Source of the DNA: Clostridium folliculivorans
Lineage (GTDB): Bacteria; Bacillota; Clostridia; Clostridiales; Clostridiaceae
Assembly (NCBI RefSeq): GCF_024341905.1
Contig: NZ_BQXY01000001.1
Coordinates: forward strand, 281,013 to 345,012
Reading direction: 5' to 3'
DNA: 64,000 bases
The first letter of the stretch is position 1. Every line of letters starts with the position of its first letter. A program made the position numbers and the translations under genes. A model generated the notes under the pieces. That model did not search any database. It was not told the DNA's origin and saw only the letters and a program-made list of their open reading frames with translations. Of this stretch, positions 19,286-28,946 are shown one piece after another.

Positions 19286-20242
19286 ATGTTTCAATTTGAT
19301 AATAAGATAAACTTCATCAATAAAAAGAATGATCTCTTAACAGTTGGCGAACTATTAGTAGATATGATTTCAGCAGATTATGGTGATGAGTTGGAAGTTA
19401 GTAGTTATAATAAATTTTTCGGTGGTTCTCCTGCTAATATTGCTATGAATGCGAAAAGGTTAGGCATAAATGCTTTAGTAGCATCAGCAGTTGGAAAAGA
19501 TGGATTAGGAAACTTCTTGATAAAACATATAGAAAAATCAGGTATTGATAGATCATATATAGATACTGTTGATTATTCCACAAGCATGGTTTTGGTTACC
19601 AAGAGTAAAAGTAGTCCTATACCAATATTTTATAGAGCAGCAGACTATCATTTAACATATACAAATAGGCTAGAAGAGGCTCTAAAAAATTCTAAGATCT
19701 TTCATTTTTCATGCTGGCCTATATCAAAGGAGCCATCTAGGAGCACTATAGAAAGGTGCATAGTTGAGGCGAAAAAACATGGAGCAATAGTTTCCTTCGA
19801 TCCTAATTATCACCCTATGATATGGGAAAAGGGGGAAGATGGACCGGAATATATTAAGTCAATCTTAGATAAAGTTGATATAGTGAAACCTTCAGAAGAT
19901 GATGCTGAAAGGTTGTTTGGAAGTGATAAACCCAAAAATCAAATAGACAAGTTCTTAAAGCTAGGGGCAAAACTAGTTGTCATGACCTTAGGGAAAGATG
20001 GGGCCATAGCATCAAATGGTTTTGAGACTATAACCTTTAAAACCTTAGCTACCGATGTTGTTGATACTACAGGGGCTGGCGATGCTTTTTGGTCTGGATT
20101 TTATGCTTCAATTATCAAGGGGGATACTTTAAGAGAAGCATTAAACTTAGGGTTTGCAGTTAGCGCTTATAAGCTTAGATATATAGGGGCAGTAGTAGAA
20201 CTGCCAACACTTGAAGAGATTAAGGAAATATATGGGCTATAG
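19286..20242 (+). CDS. PfkB-family fructokinase
   Basis: 318 residues of the ribokinase/PfkB sugar kinase family. The N-terminal GGSPANIAMNAKRLG and the C-terminal anion-hole and catalytic motif DTTGAGDAFWSGF (catalytic Asp near residue 258) are complete. The likely reaction is ATP-dependent phosphorylation of fructose to fructose 6-phosphate. The pairing with sucrose phosphorylase 35 bp downstream supports fructose as substrate. GGGAGGG precedes the ATG. No sugar transporter is in the operon, so sucrose must enter by a system encoded elsewhere. Confidence 0.88.
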   Translation: MFQFDNKINFINKKNDLLTVGELLVDMISADYGDELEVSSYNKFFGGSPANIAMNAKRLGINALVASAVGKDGLGNFLIKHIEKSGIDRSYIDTVDYSTSMVLVTKSKSSPIPIFYRAADYHLTYTNRLEEALKNSKIFHFSCWPISKEPSRSTIERCIVEAKKHGAIVSFDPNYHPMIWEKGEDGPEYIKSILDKVDIVKPSEDDAERLFGSDKPKNQIDKFLKLGAKLVVMTLGKDGAIASNGFETITFKTLATDVVDTTGAGDAFWSGFYASIIKGDTLREALNLGFAVSAYKLRYIGAVVELPTLEEIKEIYGL

Positions 20243-20277
20243 TAGGAAAACTATAATATTAAAAGGAGAAGATAGAT

Positions 20278-21747
20278 ATGTCAGTAAAGAATAAGGTACA
20301 GCTTATAACCTATCCAGATTCGCTAGGCGGAGATCTAAAGAAATTAAATTATGTGCTTTTAAAATATTTTTCCGATATCTTTAAAGGAGGAGTACATATC
20401 CTGCCTCCATTTCCATCCTCAGGAGATAGAGGATTTGCTCCACTTACTTACTTAGAAATAGATCCTAGTTTTGGCACTTGGAATGATGTAAAGGCTATAG
20501 GTGCCAACTTTGATGTATTATTAGATTTAATGGTTAATCATATATCAAGACAATCAGAATATTTTAAAGATTTCATTAAAAATGGAAGAAGATCTCAGTA
20601 TTCCGATTTTTTTATAACTGTTGATAAACTTTGGCCAGAGGGAAGAACTGTCCAAGAGGATATAGATAAAATGTTTCTTAGAAGACCGCTTCCATATTCC
20701 ACCTTCAAAATAGAAGAAACAGGTGAAGAAGAAAAGGTATGGACTACTTTTGGAAAAACTGACCCTTCAGAACAGATTGATCTAGATATAAACTCAGAAG
20801 GAGTTAAGGAGCTTTTTACTACTTTCTTTGAAAATTTTAGTAGAAATAGTGTTAAGATAGTGAGGTTAGATGCTGTAGGATATGTAATAAAAAAACTTGG
20901 AACGAGTTGCTTTTTTGTGGAACCTGAAATTTATGAATTTCTAGAATGGATAAAGAAATTGGCAGACTCTTTTGATATTGAGTTATTACCAGAGGTACAT
21001 GCGCACTATTCAATTCAGTATAAATTAGCTGAAAGAGGATACTGGATATATGATTTTATATTACCTTATAAAATACTAGACACCTTGGTAAACAAATCAA
21101 GCCAAAGACTCTATGAGTATCTTAAGAATAGACCAAGTAATCAATTTACTATGTTAGATTGTCATGATGGAATACCAGTTAAGCCTGACTTAGATGATCT
21201 TATAGATACTGATGAAGCTAGAAAGTTAGTTGATGTATGTTTAGAAAGAGGTTCAAACCTAAGCCTTATTTTATCAGGTGAGCATAAATCAAAAGATGGC
21301 TTTGATGTTCATCAGATAAGAGGTTCATATTATTCGGTGTTAAATTGTGACGACGACGCTTATATAGCAGCAAGAGCAATACAGTTCTTTACTCCAGGTA
21401 TTCCTCAGGTGTACTATGTAGGACTTTTGGCTGGAAAAAATGATCTGGAAGCTGTAAGAAAAACTGGTGAAGGTCGTGAAATTAATAGGCATAATTTCAG
21501 CATTGAAGAAATTGAAGAAGCATATAGAAAAAATGTTGTTCAGAGGCTTTTAAAACTTATACGATTTAGAAATGAATATGCAGCTTTTGATGGAGAATTT
21601 AAGGTAGTAGATTCTGCAAGGGATCAAATTTGTTTATCTTGGAACAAGGAAGATAAATACTGCACATTAAATATAGATTTAAACACGTATAAAGCTATAA
21701 TTGTATTCATCAATGATGATGGAGAGAAACTTCAATATTTAGTATAA
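20278..21747 (+). CDS. Sucrose phosphorylase (GH13)
   Basis: 489 residues, the usual length of GH13 subfamily 18 sucrose phosphorylases. It starts with the characteristic VQLITYPDSLGG. The nucleophile is Asp198 (in VRLDAVGY) and the acid/base is Glu239 (in LLPEVHAHY); the third carboxylate lies in MLDCHDGIP. It splits sucrose with phosphate into glucose 1-phosphate and fructose in the cytoplasm, saving one ATP; the fructose goes to the kinase upstream. Some relatives prefer sucrose 6'-phosphate, which cannot be excluded. AAAGGAG provides the ribosome site. Confidence 0.9.
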   Translation: MSVKNKVQLITYPDSLGGDLKKLNYVLLKYFSDIFKGGVHILPPFPSSGDRGFAPLTYLEIDPSFGTWNDVKAIGANFDVLLDLMVNHISRQSEYFKDFIKNGRRSQYSDFFITVDKLWPEGRTVQEDIDKMFLRRPLPYSTFKIEETGEEEKVWTTFGKTDPSEQIDLDINSEGVKELFTTFFENFSRNSVKIVRLDAVGYVIKKLGTSCFFVEPEIYEFLEWIKKLADSFDIELLPEVHAHYSIQYKLAERGYWIYDFILPYKILDTLVNKSSQRLYEYLKNRPSNQFTMLDCHDGIPVKPDLDDLIDTDEARKLVDVCLERGSNLSLILSGEHKSKDGFDVHQIRGSYYSVLNCDDDAYIAARAIQFFTPGIPQVYYVGLLAGKNDLEAVRKTGEGREINRHNFSIEEIEEAYRKNVVQRLLKLIRFRNEYAAFDGEFKVVDSARDQICLSWNKEDKYCTLNIDLNTYKAIIVFINDDGEKLQYLV

Positions 21748-21754
21748 ATATCAA

Positions 21755-21807
21755 AAACAATGGTTAACTTTTGATTTTATAAATTATAGGTTGACCATTT
21801 TGTTTAC
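21755..21807 (+). terminator. Likely terminator of the sucrose operon
   Basis: Imperfect arms (AAACAATGGTTAAC at 21755-21768 and GGTTGACCATTTTGTTT ending 21805) form a long hairpin with a bulge and a T-rich end. Confidence 0.5.
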
Positions 21808-21918
21808 AATTACTTAGAATTTTTTCTAATGTAATTATATTACTAGAGTGCAATTTACGAGATTTATTTATATAGATTATTGAATAGTAATTGTTTATTA
21901 GTGTAATAACCAAAGTTA

Positions 21919-21947
21919 TTGATATAGATGACATAGTAATATATAAT
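21919..21947 (+). promoter_or_regulatory. Sigma-A-type promoter of the yesMN-like genes
   Basis: TTGATA (21919-21924), 17-bp spacer, TATAAT (21942-21947). Confidence 0.7.
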
Positions 21948-22009
21948 GTTGTGAAAATAATAGAAGCGAAGTACAAACTGTACTAATGCTTAACAGTAGG
22001 TGCAATACA

Positions 22010-23758
22010 ATGATTGATAGAAGAAAATATAAAAATTCTTTAGTATTTAGGATTACTGGAGGAACAGTGACTGTAATTATATTGCTTTTATTGGTGTTAG
22101 TTACTAGTAACGTTTATTCTTTACATGTTGTTAAGAATAATACTATAAACTCTGCCATGAATGAAATGAGAATTCATATTAACAATATGAATAATTGTTT
22201 CGATAATGCAATAAATGATTTAAATGAAATAGTTTTAGGAATAAATAATCAAGTTGATTTAAAAAATGGTGATGAAAGTACCAGATATTTTGAAACTAAA
22301 AGATTACAGGATATTTTAATAGAAAGAATGAATATAAGCAAAACTACTGATGTTTATTCTATATATAACTCATCAGCGGATTTACTTTTGATGAGTGTAA
22401 GCAGTAGGGTTACATCGAAGGAAAAAATTGAGCTAGACAATATTATTAGGAAAGATTTGTTGAATAGAAGATATTCTGTTAAAGATTTATGGTCTCCAAT
22501 TAAGCTCGATAATAAATGGTTCTTCTTTAAAATGTACCGATTTTCGGATAACATTATTGTTGGATTTATTAAAGCAGATACATTAATGGCTCTTGTGGAC
22601 TTAAAGGGTGGGAATATAGACGAGCAAATAGTTTTAACTGATAGTTTAGGTAATTCTTTATCTAAAGTGGGGAATATAAACTTTACAGATATACCAAATA
22701 AATTGGCAAATGAAAGCGAAGTAGTAAATAACTTTGATAATAAATATATTATGGTTTCAACTAGAGTAGAGTCAAGTAAAGCAAGGCTTTCTACATTAAT
22801 TGAAGAAAAAGGAGTGCTTTTGGGACTTGGATATATTCAATGGTTCATAGCAATCTTAGGAATTATTTCGTTGATTTTGATGCCTTATATAATTTACTAC
22901 TTGAATAGGGAAATTTTAAGACCTGTGAAGGGATTAGTATTAGGAACGCGACAGGTTGAACAAGGTAACTTCGAATATCGTGTTAATGAGGAGGTAGAGT
23001 CGCTTGAATTTAATACCTTAATTCATTCATTTAATTCTATGATAAAAGAGATTAAGACTTTAAAAATTAGTGCCTATGAAGAAAAATTGGAACTTAATAA
23101 AGCAGAATTAAGATATCTACAAACGCAGATTAGACCTCATTTTTTTCTGAATGCACTTACTACTATACATAGTTTAGCCTATAAGGATAAAAATGAGGAG
23201 ATTAGAGAATTTATAGATGCTCTATCCAATCATTTAAGATATATGTTCAGAGGTGGATTAAATAAAGTATCGATAAAAGAAGAAATTGATCGTATAAAAG
23301 ATTATTTCTACATGCAGGAAATAAAGTTTCCTAATAGTGTTTTCTATGTTATAGATGTAGACCAATTTACTGAACAGGAACGCATACCACAACTTCTTAT
23401 TCTTACATTTGTAGAAAATGCCTTTAAGCATTCTATGACACTGGAAGATACGCTTTCGATTTTCATTAAAACAGAGCGGTGTATTTTTGATGGAAAGGAT
23501 TCTGTAAGAATAATAATCGAAGATGATGGTGAGGGATTTCCAGAGGATATTATAAAAAAAGTAAATGAAGATAGCAGTGCTTATACATCTGATGGATATA
23601 GAATTGGAATTACAAACATTAAAAGGACATTAGAATTATTATATGGAAAAGATAATCTTCTAAAGCTTTCTAATGAAGAGCCTATGGGAGGAAAAGTTGA
23701 AATAGTAATTCCTTTAGAGAAAGGTGATGAAATTGAGATTAATAATAGTAGAAGATGA
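22010..23758 (+). CDS. YesM-type sensor histidine kinase
   Basis: 582 residues. A transmembrane helix at about 13-38, an extracellular sensor of roughly 230 residues, a second helix at about 280-302, a HAMP linker (LNREILRPVKGLV) and the 5TM/YesM-class kinase core. The phospho-acceptor is His377 in QIRPHFFLNALT and the ATP lid region is DDGEGFP...GITNIKRTL. An ATG at 21986 is in frame but has no ribosome site; the ATG at 22010 follows AGTAGGTG by 8 nt. It partners with the overlapping YesN-type regulator and senses an extracellular carbohydrate-related signal, presumably one linked to the ABC system downstream. Confidence 0.88.
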   Translation: MIDRRKYKNSLVFRITGGTVTVIILLLLVLVTSNVYSLHVVKNNTINSAMNEMRIHINNMNNCFDNAINDLNEIVLGINNQVDLKNGDESTRYFETKRLQDILIERMNISKTTDVYSIYNSSADLLLMSVSSRVTSKEKIELDNIIRKDLLNRRYSVKDLWSPIKLDNKWFFFKMYRFSDNIIVGFIKADTLMALVDLKGGNIDEQIVLTDSLGNSLSKVGNINFTDIPNKLANESEVVNNFDNKYIMVSTRVESSKARLSTLIEEKGVLLGLGYIQWFIAILGIISLILMPYIIYYLNREILRPVKGLVLGTRQVEQGNFEYRVNEEVESLEFNTLIHSFNSMIKEIKTLKISAYEEKLELNKAELRYLQTQIRPHFFLNALTTIHSLAYKDKNEEIREFIDALSNHLRYMFRGGLNKVSIKEEIDRIKDYFYMQEIKFPNSVFYVIDVDQFTEQERIPQLLILTFVENAFKHSMTLEDTLSIFIKTERCIFDGKDSVRIIIEDDGEGFPEDIIKKVNEDSSAYTSDGYRIGITNIKRTLELLYGKDNLLKLSNEEPMGGKVEIVIPLEKGDEIEINNSRR

Positions 23759-25325
23759 TTTACTTACAGCAGAAGTAATACGGGATTCTATAAATTGGTC
23801 AATGTTTGGAATCCATGAAGTCAGCATGGCACATAATGTTATTGGAGCTCAAAAACTTTTTGAAGAAAAGGTTCCTGATATTGTTATATGTGATATTGAA
23901 ATGCCAAAAGGTACTGGAATTGATCTTATAAAATGGGCACGTTCCAATGATTATAAAAGCGAATTCATTTTTCTAACTTGTCATGAAAACTTTGAATTTG
24001 CATCTACTGCCTTAGATTACAATGCAATAAGCTATATAACGAAACCTTTTAATATAGATAAGACTGAAATGGCAATTTTGAAAGCTGTTGAAAAAATTAA
24101 AAAAGAAAGTTATCTTCATAGATATAGTGAATACGGACAGCATTGGGTAGATAACAAGAGATTAATGATTGAAAATTTTTGCAGAGAACTTTTATTCTTC
24201 AGCATACCTGCAGAAGAGGAGATAGTTTTAGAGGAGATATTAAGGAGAAAAATTCCACTAAGTATTGATGCTTCGTACTATTTGGTATTAATTAGTGTAG
24301 TAAAATCAGAAAATCAAACTATAGTTCTTGATGATAAAACTTTTGAGTATGCCCTTAAAAAAATACTATCTGAAGTTTTGATAGATGAATTTGATTTGGG
24401 TTATGCTGTTCATTATGTTACTGAAAGGAATCATAACGTTGCTATAGTAATACAAGACAAATATTCCGTTGAAGAAATAAAAGAGAAATGTATAAGTTTA
24501 ATTGAAAAGTATGAGAAATATCTAAAGTGCAGCGCTACATGCTATATCGGTAGTAAATCAACAATAACTTTGCTTGGGAAAAATCGAGTGGAGTTAGAAG
24601 AAATAGACCAAAACAACATCATTTTTAGAAGTAAGGTATTCTTTCAAGGTGAAAAAAATTCTTTAACTTTAAATGCTCAATATAGTATTGATACAGTCTT
24701 ACTTAATAGTATGTTGGAAAAAAGAGATAAACTAAATATAGTTAATTATATTAAGAAAGAATTGGAGTTGCTAGTAGCTAAGAATAATCTTGATGTTTCC
24801 GTTATGCGTTCCATTCATCAGGATTTTATGCAGATTATATATACTTTTTTGTATAAAAGAGAGATACAGGCTCATAAATTATTTTCAGATAAAATATCAC
24901 AAAAACTAAATTTTTCTGCAGATAATTCAATCTTTGATATGATGAAATGGGTACACTTTATAATAACAAGAACTATTGATTATGCAGAAGAAGCAGAAAA
25001 GTCTCAAAGTATAATAGAAAAATCAAAGAAATATATTCATGATAATTTTAATGAAAACATTACTAAAAATGATGTAGCTGCAAAAGTTTTTCTAACTCCA
25101 GATTATGTGGCTAAGTTGTTTAAAGCTGAAGTAGGTATTGCTATTAAGGAATATATTAACCAGTGTAGGATTGAAAGAGCTAAAGAATTACTTATAAGCA
25201 CTAATACTAGTATAAGTATCATTGCTTCAGAGGTAGGATTCGATAACTTTTCATATTTCTCAACAATATTTAAAAAGCTCACTGGATTGAGTCCATATTC
25301 ATATAGAAAGAAGGATGAAAAGTAA
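23727..25325 (+). CDS. YesN-type response regulator (receiver plus AraC HTH)
   Basis: 533 residues. An N-terminal receiver with acceptor Asp56 (VICDIEMP) and the switch Lys in ITKPF, a long middle region, and a C-terminal AraC-type pair of helix-turn-helix motifs (ITKNDVAAKVFLTPDYVAKLF and SISIIASEVGFDNFSYFSTIFKK). It overlaps the kinase gene by 32 bp. The start is uncertain: ATG 23727 is annotated, but TTG 23733 has better spacing from AAAGG and gives the normal MRLIIVEDD beginning. Expected to activate the solute-binding protein operon that follows. Confidence 0.88.
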   Translation: MKLRLIIVEDDLLTAEVIRDSINWSMFGIHEVSMAHNVIGAQKLFEEKVPDIVICDIEMPKGTGIDLIKWARSNDYKSEFIFLTCHENFEFASTALDYNAISYITKPFNIDKTEMAILKAVEKIKKESYLHRYSEYGQHWVDNKRLMIENFCRELLFFSIPAEEEIVLEEILRRKIPLSIDASYYLVLISVVKSENQTIVLDDKTFEYALKKILSEVLIDEFDLGYAVHYVTERNHNVAIVIQDKYSVEEIKEKCISLIEKYEKYLKCSATCYIGSKSTITLLGKNRVELEEIDQNNIIFRSKVFFQGEKNSLTLNAQYSIDTVLLNSMLEKRDKLNIVNYIKKELELLVAKNNLDVSVMRSIHQDFMQIIYTFLYKREIQAHKLFSDKISQKLNFSADNSIFDMMKWVHFIITRTIDYAEEAEKSQSIIEKSKKYIHDNFNENITKNDVAAKVFLTPDYVAKLFKAEVGIAIKEYINQCRIERAKELLISTNTSISIIASEVGFDNFSYFSTIFKKLTGLSPYSYRKKDEK

Positions 25326-25390
25326 TTTTCATCCTAAAATTATTTCTATTTAGAAAAAACACTTAAAATTGAAAAACTATTGCTTGTTTT

Positions 25391-25404
25391 TGAAAGCGTT
25401 TACT
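25391..25404. promoter_or_regulatory. cre-like site before the ABC uptake operon
   Basis: TGAAAGCGTTTACT matches the catabolite-responsive element TGWAANCGNTNWCA at all but the last base. A TATAAT box lies at 25417-25422. CcpA repression is likely; the LacI-type protein encoded at 32993 is an alternative binder. Confidence 0.6.
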
Positions 25405-25481
25405 AACGATGAAAATTATAATATAAGTATGATGAAAAAACAAATAAAAGGCTAACACTAAATTGTGTAAGGGGGATTCAT

Positions 25482-26996
25482 ATGAAAAGATCAAAAAAAA
25501 TCTTAAGTCTATTGATGGCTGTTGCTCTTAGTACTACAGCGTTAACTGCTTGTGGCAACAGTGAATCAAAAGAATCAGCTAATTCATCAGGGAAAAATGG
25601 AAGCCCAGATGAAATTGTTTATGCATTTACAACCTTTAATAAAATCTCAGAAGACTTAGGAAGTGTAGAAAAAGCTATAAATGACATTACTGTTCCCAAA
25701 ATAAATGTCAAAGTAAAATTAAAGCCGCTCAGTGTATCAAATTACTCACAACAAGTAAATTTAGCTATACAAAGCGGAGAGCAGCTGGATGTATTTCATA
25801 CCTTAGGGGATTTAAATCAATATATTTCTAAGAATGAATTAATGCCACTGGATGATTTGCTTGACAAGTATGGTAAAGAAACAAAGCAGATTGTAGGCAA
25901 TGATTTCTTAGAAACTACTAAGTCTAATGGTAAAACTTATGCAGTTCCATCTAATAAGGGTGCCGCTATTGCTCCTAATTTAGTGTATAGGGTGGATATA
26001 ATGAACGAATTAGGAATATCACCAGATAGTATTAAAACTGTAAATGACTTAGATGCACTTTACGAAAAGGTAAAAGCAAAATATCCCAATATGATTCCTG
26101 TTGCACCAACAAATCAAGGAATTTCAGGTGTTTTGCACACAATCGATAATGTAGACTACCTTACTGATGATTTATTTAAGCCAACAGCAGTTTTAATTGG
26201 AGATAGCACTAAAGTTGTGGATTTTTATGAAACTGATGCCTTTAAGGAAAAGGTAAAGATAGCTAGAGAGTGGTACAACAAGGGGTATCTTTCTAAAGAT
26301 GCAGCTACTACTAATACTTTAGCAAGTGAGCTTATTTCATCGGATCGCTGTTTCTCGTACGTGGCAAGCTATGCAGGAAAAGAGTCAGCTGCTCAAATTT
26401 CAGCGGTGACAGGAAAGAATATGGGGATGATAAGGCTAGCGCAGCCATACTTGTCAACTACAAATGTAAATGCTGTTAGCTGGGGCATAGCTTCAACTAG
26501 TCAAAAGCCAGAAGCAGCAATGAAATTCTTAAATTTAACTTATTCTGATAAGGCTGTAGTAAACTTACTTATTTATGGTATTGAAGGTACAGATTATGTC
26601 AAGGTTGATGCTGATCATGTAAAATACCCAGATGGAAAAGACGCAAATTCAGTACCATATACTGCTCAACTTAGTTGTGGAATAATAGGAAATCAATTTA
26701 TTCAGTATTCAATGGCTGGTCAAAGTACAGACGATTTAAAGCTTATGGAAAGTGAAAATAAAAACTCGACAAGATCTAAAGCCTTTGGATTTACTTTTGA
26801 TAGTACAAGTGTTAAAACTGAATACTCTTCAGCTATGAATGTAATTAATCAGTACTTACCGGGACTAAATTGTGGAGCACTTGATCCTGATAAAGAAATT
26901 CCAAATTTTATCAAGAAACTTAAGGATGCAGGCATGGATAAAATTGTTGCAGAAAAACAAAAACAACTTGATGCTTGGTTAGCAACAAAAAAATAG
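25482..26996 (+). CDS. Extracellular solute-binding lipoprotein (ABC uptake)
   Basis: 504 residues with a lipoprotein signal peptide (KKILSLLMAVALSTTALTAC, lipidated Cys24) followed by a Ser/Asn/Gly-rich linker and a family 1-type solute-binding fold. The length and the pairing with two permeases and no ATPase match the LplA/YtcQ-type CUT1 systems, which bind oligosaccharides or their derivatives. A shared MsmK-type ATPase from elsewhere must energise it, as no ATPase lies in this operon. First gene of the YesMN-controlled operon. Ligand unknown; the esterases downstream suggest an acylated compound. Confidence 0.88.
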   Translation: MKRSKKILSLLMAVALSTTALTACGNSESKESANSSGKNGSPDEIVYAFTTFNKISEDLGSVEKAINDITVPKINVKVKLKPLSVSNYSQQVNLAIQSGEQLDVFHTLGDLNQYISKNELMPLDDLLDKYGKETKQIVGNDFLETTKSNGKTYAVPSNKGAAIAPNLVYRVDIMNELGISPDSIKTVNDLDALYEKVKAKYPNMIPVAPTNQGISGVLHTIDNVDYLTDDLFKPTAVLIGDSTKVVDFYETDAFKEKVKIAREWYNKGYLSKDAATTNTLASELISSDRCFSYVASYAGKESAAQISAVTGKNMGMIRLAQPYLSTTNVNAVSWGIASTSQKPEAAMKFLNLTYSDKAVVNLLIYGIEGTDYVKVDADHVKYPDGKDANSVPYTAQLSCGIIGNQFIQYSMAGQSTDDLKLMESENKNSTRSKAFGFTFDSTSVKTEYSSAMNVINQYLPGLNCGALDPDKEIPNFIKKLKDAGMDKIVAEKQKQLDAWLATKK

Positions 26997-27067
26997 AACA
27001 TTTATTTTGATGAAGTGAAGAGTTGCTAAAACCTTCACTTTATTCATAAAATAAGGGGGATAAGTCT

Positions 27068-27991
27068 ATGAAAAGAAATGCAAAATGGAGGAGTTCAAAA
27101 AGTTCATTACCATTATTGATGTTGACGATTCCAGGTTTACTTTATCTTTTAATAAATAATTACATACCTATGGTAGGAGCGATTATTGCATTTAAAAGCC
27201 CAAACTTTCAAAAGGGTATTTTTGGGGGAAAGTGGGTTGGATTTGATAATTTTGCGTTTTTATTTAAGACCAAAGATGCTTGGATAATGACAAGAAATAC
27301 CATATTATATAACCTCGGTTTTATAATATTAGGTACTATTGGTGCTGTATTTGTTGCCATACTTATGACAGAATTAACTAAAAAGGTTATGTCAAAGTTT
27401 TATCAGAATGCATTAATACTGCCAAGTGTAATTTCCATGGTAATTGTATCTTATATTGCTTTCTCATTCCTAAACTCAGATTCGGGACTAATAAATAAAT
27501 CAATTTTGAAGGTATTCGGTTTACCAGAGATTTCATGGTATTCAGAACCAAAATACTGGCCATTTATTCTAGTATTTGTTTTTCTTTGGAAAACTACGGG
27601 ATATTCATCTTTGGTTTATATTGCTAGTATTGCTGGAATAGATAAAAGCATTTATGAAGCAGCTCAAATAGATGGAGCAGGAAAGTTAAGACAGATAAAG
27701 GATATTACACTGCCTCTATTAAAACCTACAATAATCATAATGACATTAATGGCTGTAGGAAGAATTATGAACTCAGATTTTGGTTTGTTTTATCAAGTGC
27801 CGATGAATTCAGGTGCATTGTATAATACCACACAAACAATAGATACCTTTGTTTATCGTGCAATGATGCAGTTAAATGATACAGGAATGGCAGCTGCTTC
27901 GGGTTTATATCAATCTTTAGTAGGATTTATTTTAGTAATAGCTGCAAATGGATTAATAAGAAAAATAGATCCGGAAAATTCGATATTTTAG
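27068..27991 (+). CDS. ABC permease, LplB type
   Basis: 307 residues, six predicted membrane helices, with the cytoplasmic EAA loop (EAAQIDGAGKLRQIKDITLPLLKPT) that docks the ATPase. This is the first of the two CUT1 permease subunits and matches LplB/YteP-type proteins found with YesMN systems. AAGGGGGA provides the ribosome site. Spaced 11 bp from the second permease. Confidence 0.9.
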   Translation: MKRNAKWRSSKSSLPLLMLTIPGLLYLLINNYIPMVGAIIAFKSPNFQKGIFGGKWVGFDNFAFLFKTKDAWIMTRNTILYNLGFIILGTIGAVFVAILMTELTKKVMSKFYQNALILPSVISMVIVSYIAFSFLNSDSGLINKSILKVFGLPEISWYSEPKYWPFILVFVFLWKTTGYSSLVYIASIAGIDKSIYEAAQIDGAGKLRQIKDITLPLLKPTIIIMTLMAVGRIMNSDFGLFYQVPMNSGALYNTTQTIDTFVYRAMMQLNDTGMAAASGLYQSLVGFILVIAANGLIRKIDPENSIF

Positions 27992-28002
27992 GGGGAAAGT
28001 AA

Positions 28003-28902
28003 ATGAATAATTTAAAAACTCGGGGAGAGAAAGTCTTCAGTATTTTTGCTGAAATGTTAGTAATTCTTTTAGTAGTAGTCAGCTTAGCGCCTTTATTATT
28101 AATTTTTATTGCCTCATTTACAAAAGAAACAGCATTAGTAGCCAATGGATATAGTTTTTTCCCTAAAGCCTTAAGTTTAGATGCGTATTATTACATGATC
28201 TCTCAATCTACAATGATTCTGAGAGCATATGGTGTCTCATTATTTGTTACAGGAGTAGGAACATTCCTAAGTATTATTATAACTTCTATGCTTGCATATC
28301 CACTATCAAGAAAAGACTTTAAGTATGGAAAATTAATTTCCTTTTTAGTTCTATTCACTATGCTATTTAGTGGAGGGGTAGCTCCTGCATATATTATGTG
28401 GACAAGAATTTTTCATATTAAAAACACTATATTTGCATTGATTTTACCTAATTATTTGATGAATGCCTTTAATGTTTTTTTAGTTACAAACTACTATAGA
28501 AATAGTATTCCAGATGCACTTGTTGAGGCAGCTCGAATTGATGGAGCAGGGGAGTTAAAGATATTCTTCCGTATAATATTGCCATTATCCATACCAGCTG
28601 TAGCAACTATAGGAATATTTACTGGACTTGCGTACTGGAATGATTGGATTAACGGTATATATTATATTACAAATCCAAAACTTTATGGAATACAAAATCT
28701 TTTAGTAAGAATAATGGATAATATTCAGTTCTTAAAATCTGGAGCAGCAGGGTCCACTATAGGAACGGTAGCAACCCAATTGCCAAGCACATCTGTACGT
28801 ATGGCGTTAGCAGTAATAGGTATATTACCAATTGTTATACTATTTCCATTTGTTCAAAAGTATCTTATTAAGGGTGTTGTTGTAGGTGCAGTAAAAGAAT
28901 AA
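28003..28902 (+). CDS. ABC permease, YtcP/LplC type
   Basis: 299 residues, six membrane helices, EAA loop EAARIDGAGELKIFFRIILPLSIP. Second CUT1 permease; it forms a heterodimer with the preceding subunit. The ribosome site GGGGGAAAG lies directly after the previous stop codon, consistent with tight co-translation. Confidence 0.9.
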   Translation: MNNLKTRGEKVFSIFAEMLVILLVVVSLAPLLLIFIASFTKETALVANGYSFFPKALSLDAYYYMISQSTMILRAYGVSLFVTGVGTFLSIIITSMLAYPLSRKDFKYGKLISFLVLFTMLFSGGVAPAYIMWTRIFHIKNTIFALILPNYLMNAFNVFLVTNYYRNSIPDALVEAARIDGAGELKIFFRIILPLSIPAVATIGIFTGLAYWNDWINGIYYITNPKLYGIQNLLVRIMDNIQFLKSGAAGSTIGTVATQLPSTSVRMALAVIGILPIVILFPFVQKYLIKGVVVGAVKE

Positions 28903-28946
28903 AGTAGTAGATGTTAAAGGTAAAAATAATTATGGAGGTTATATTT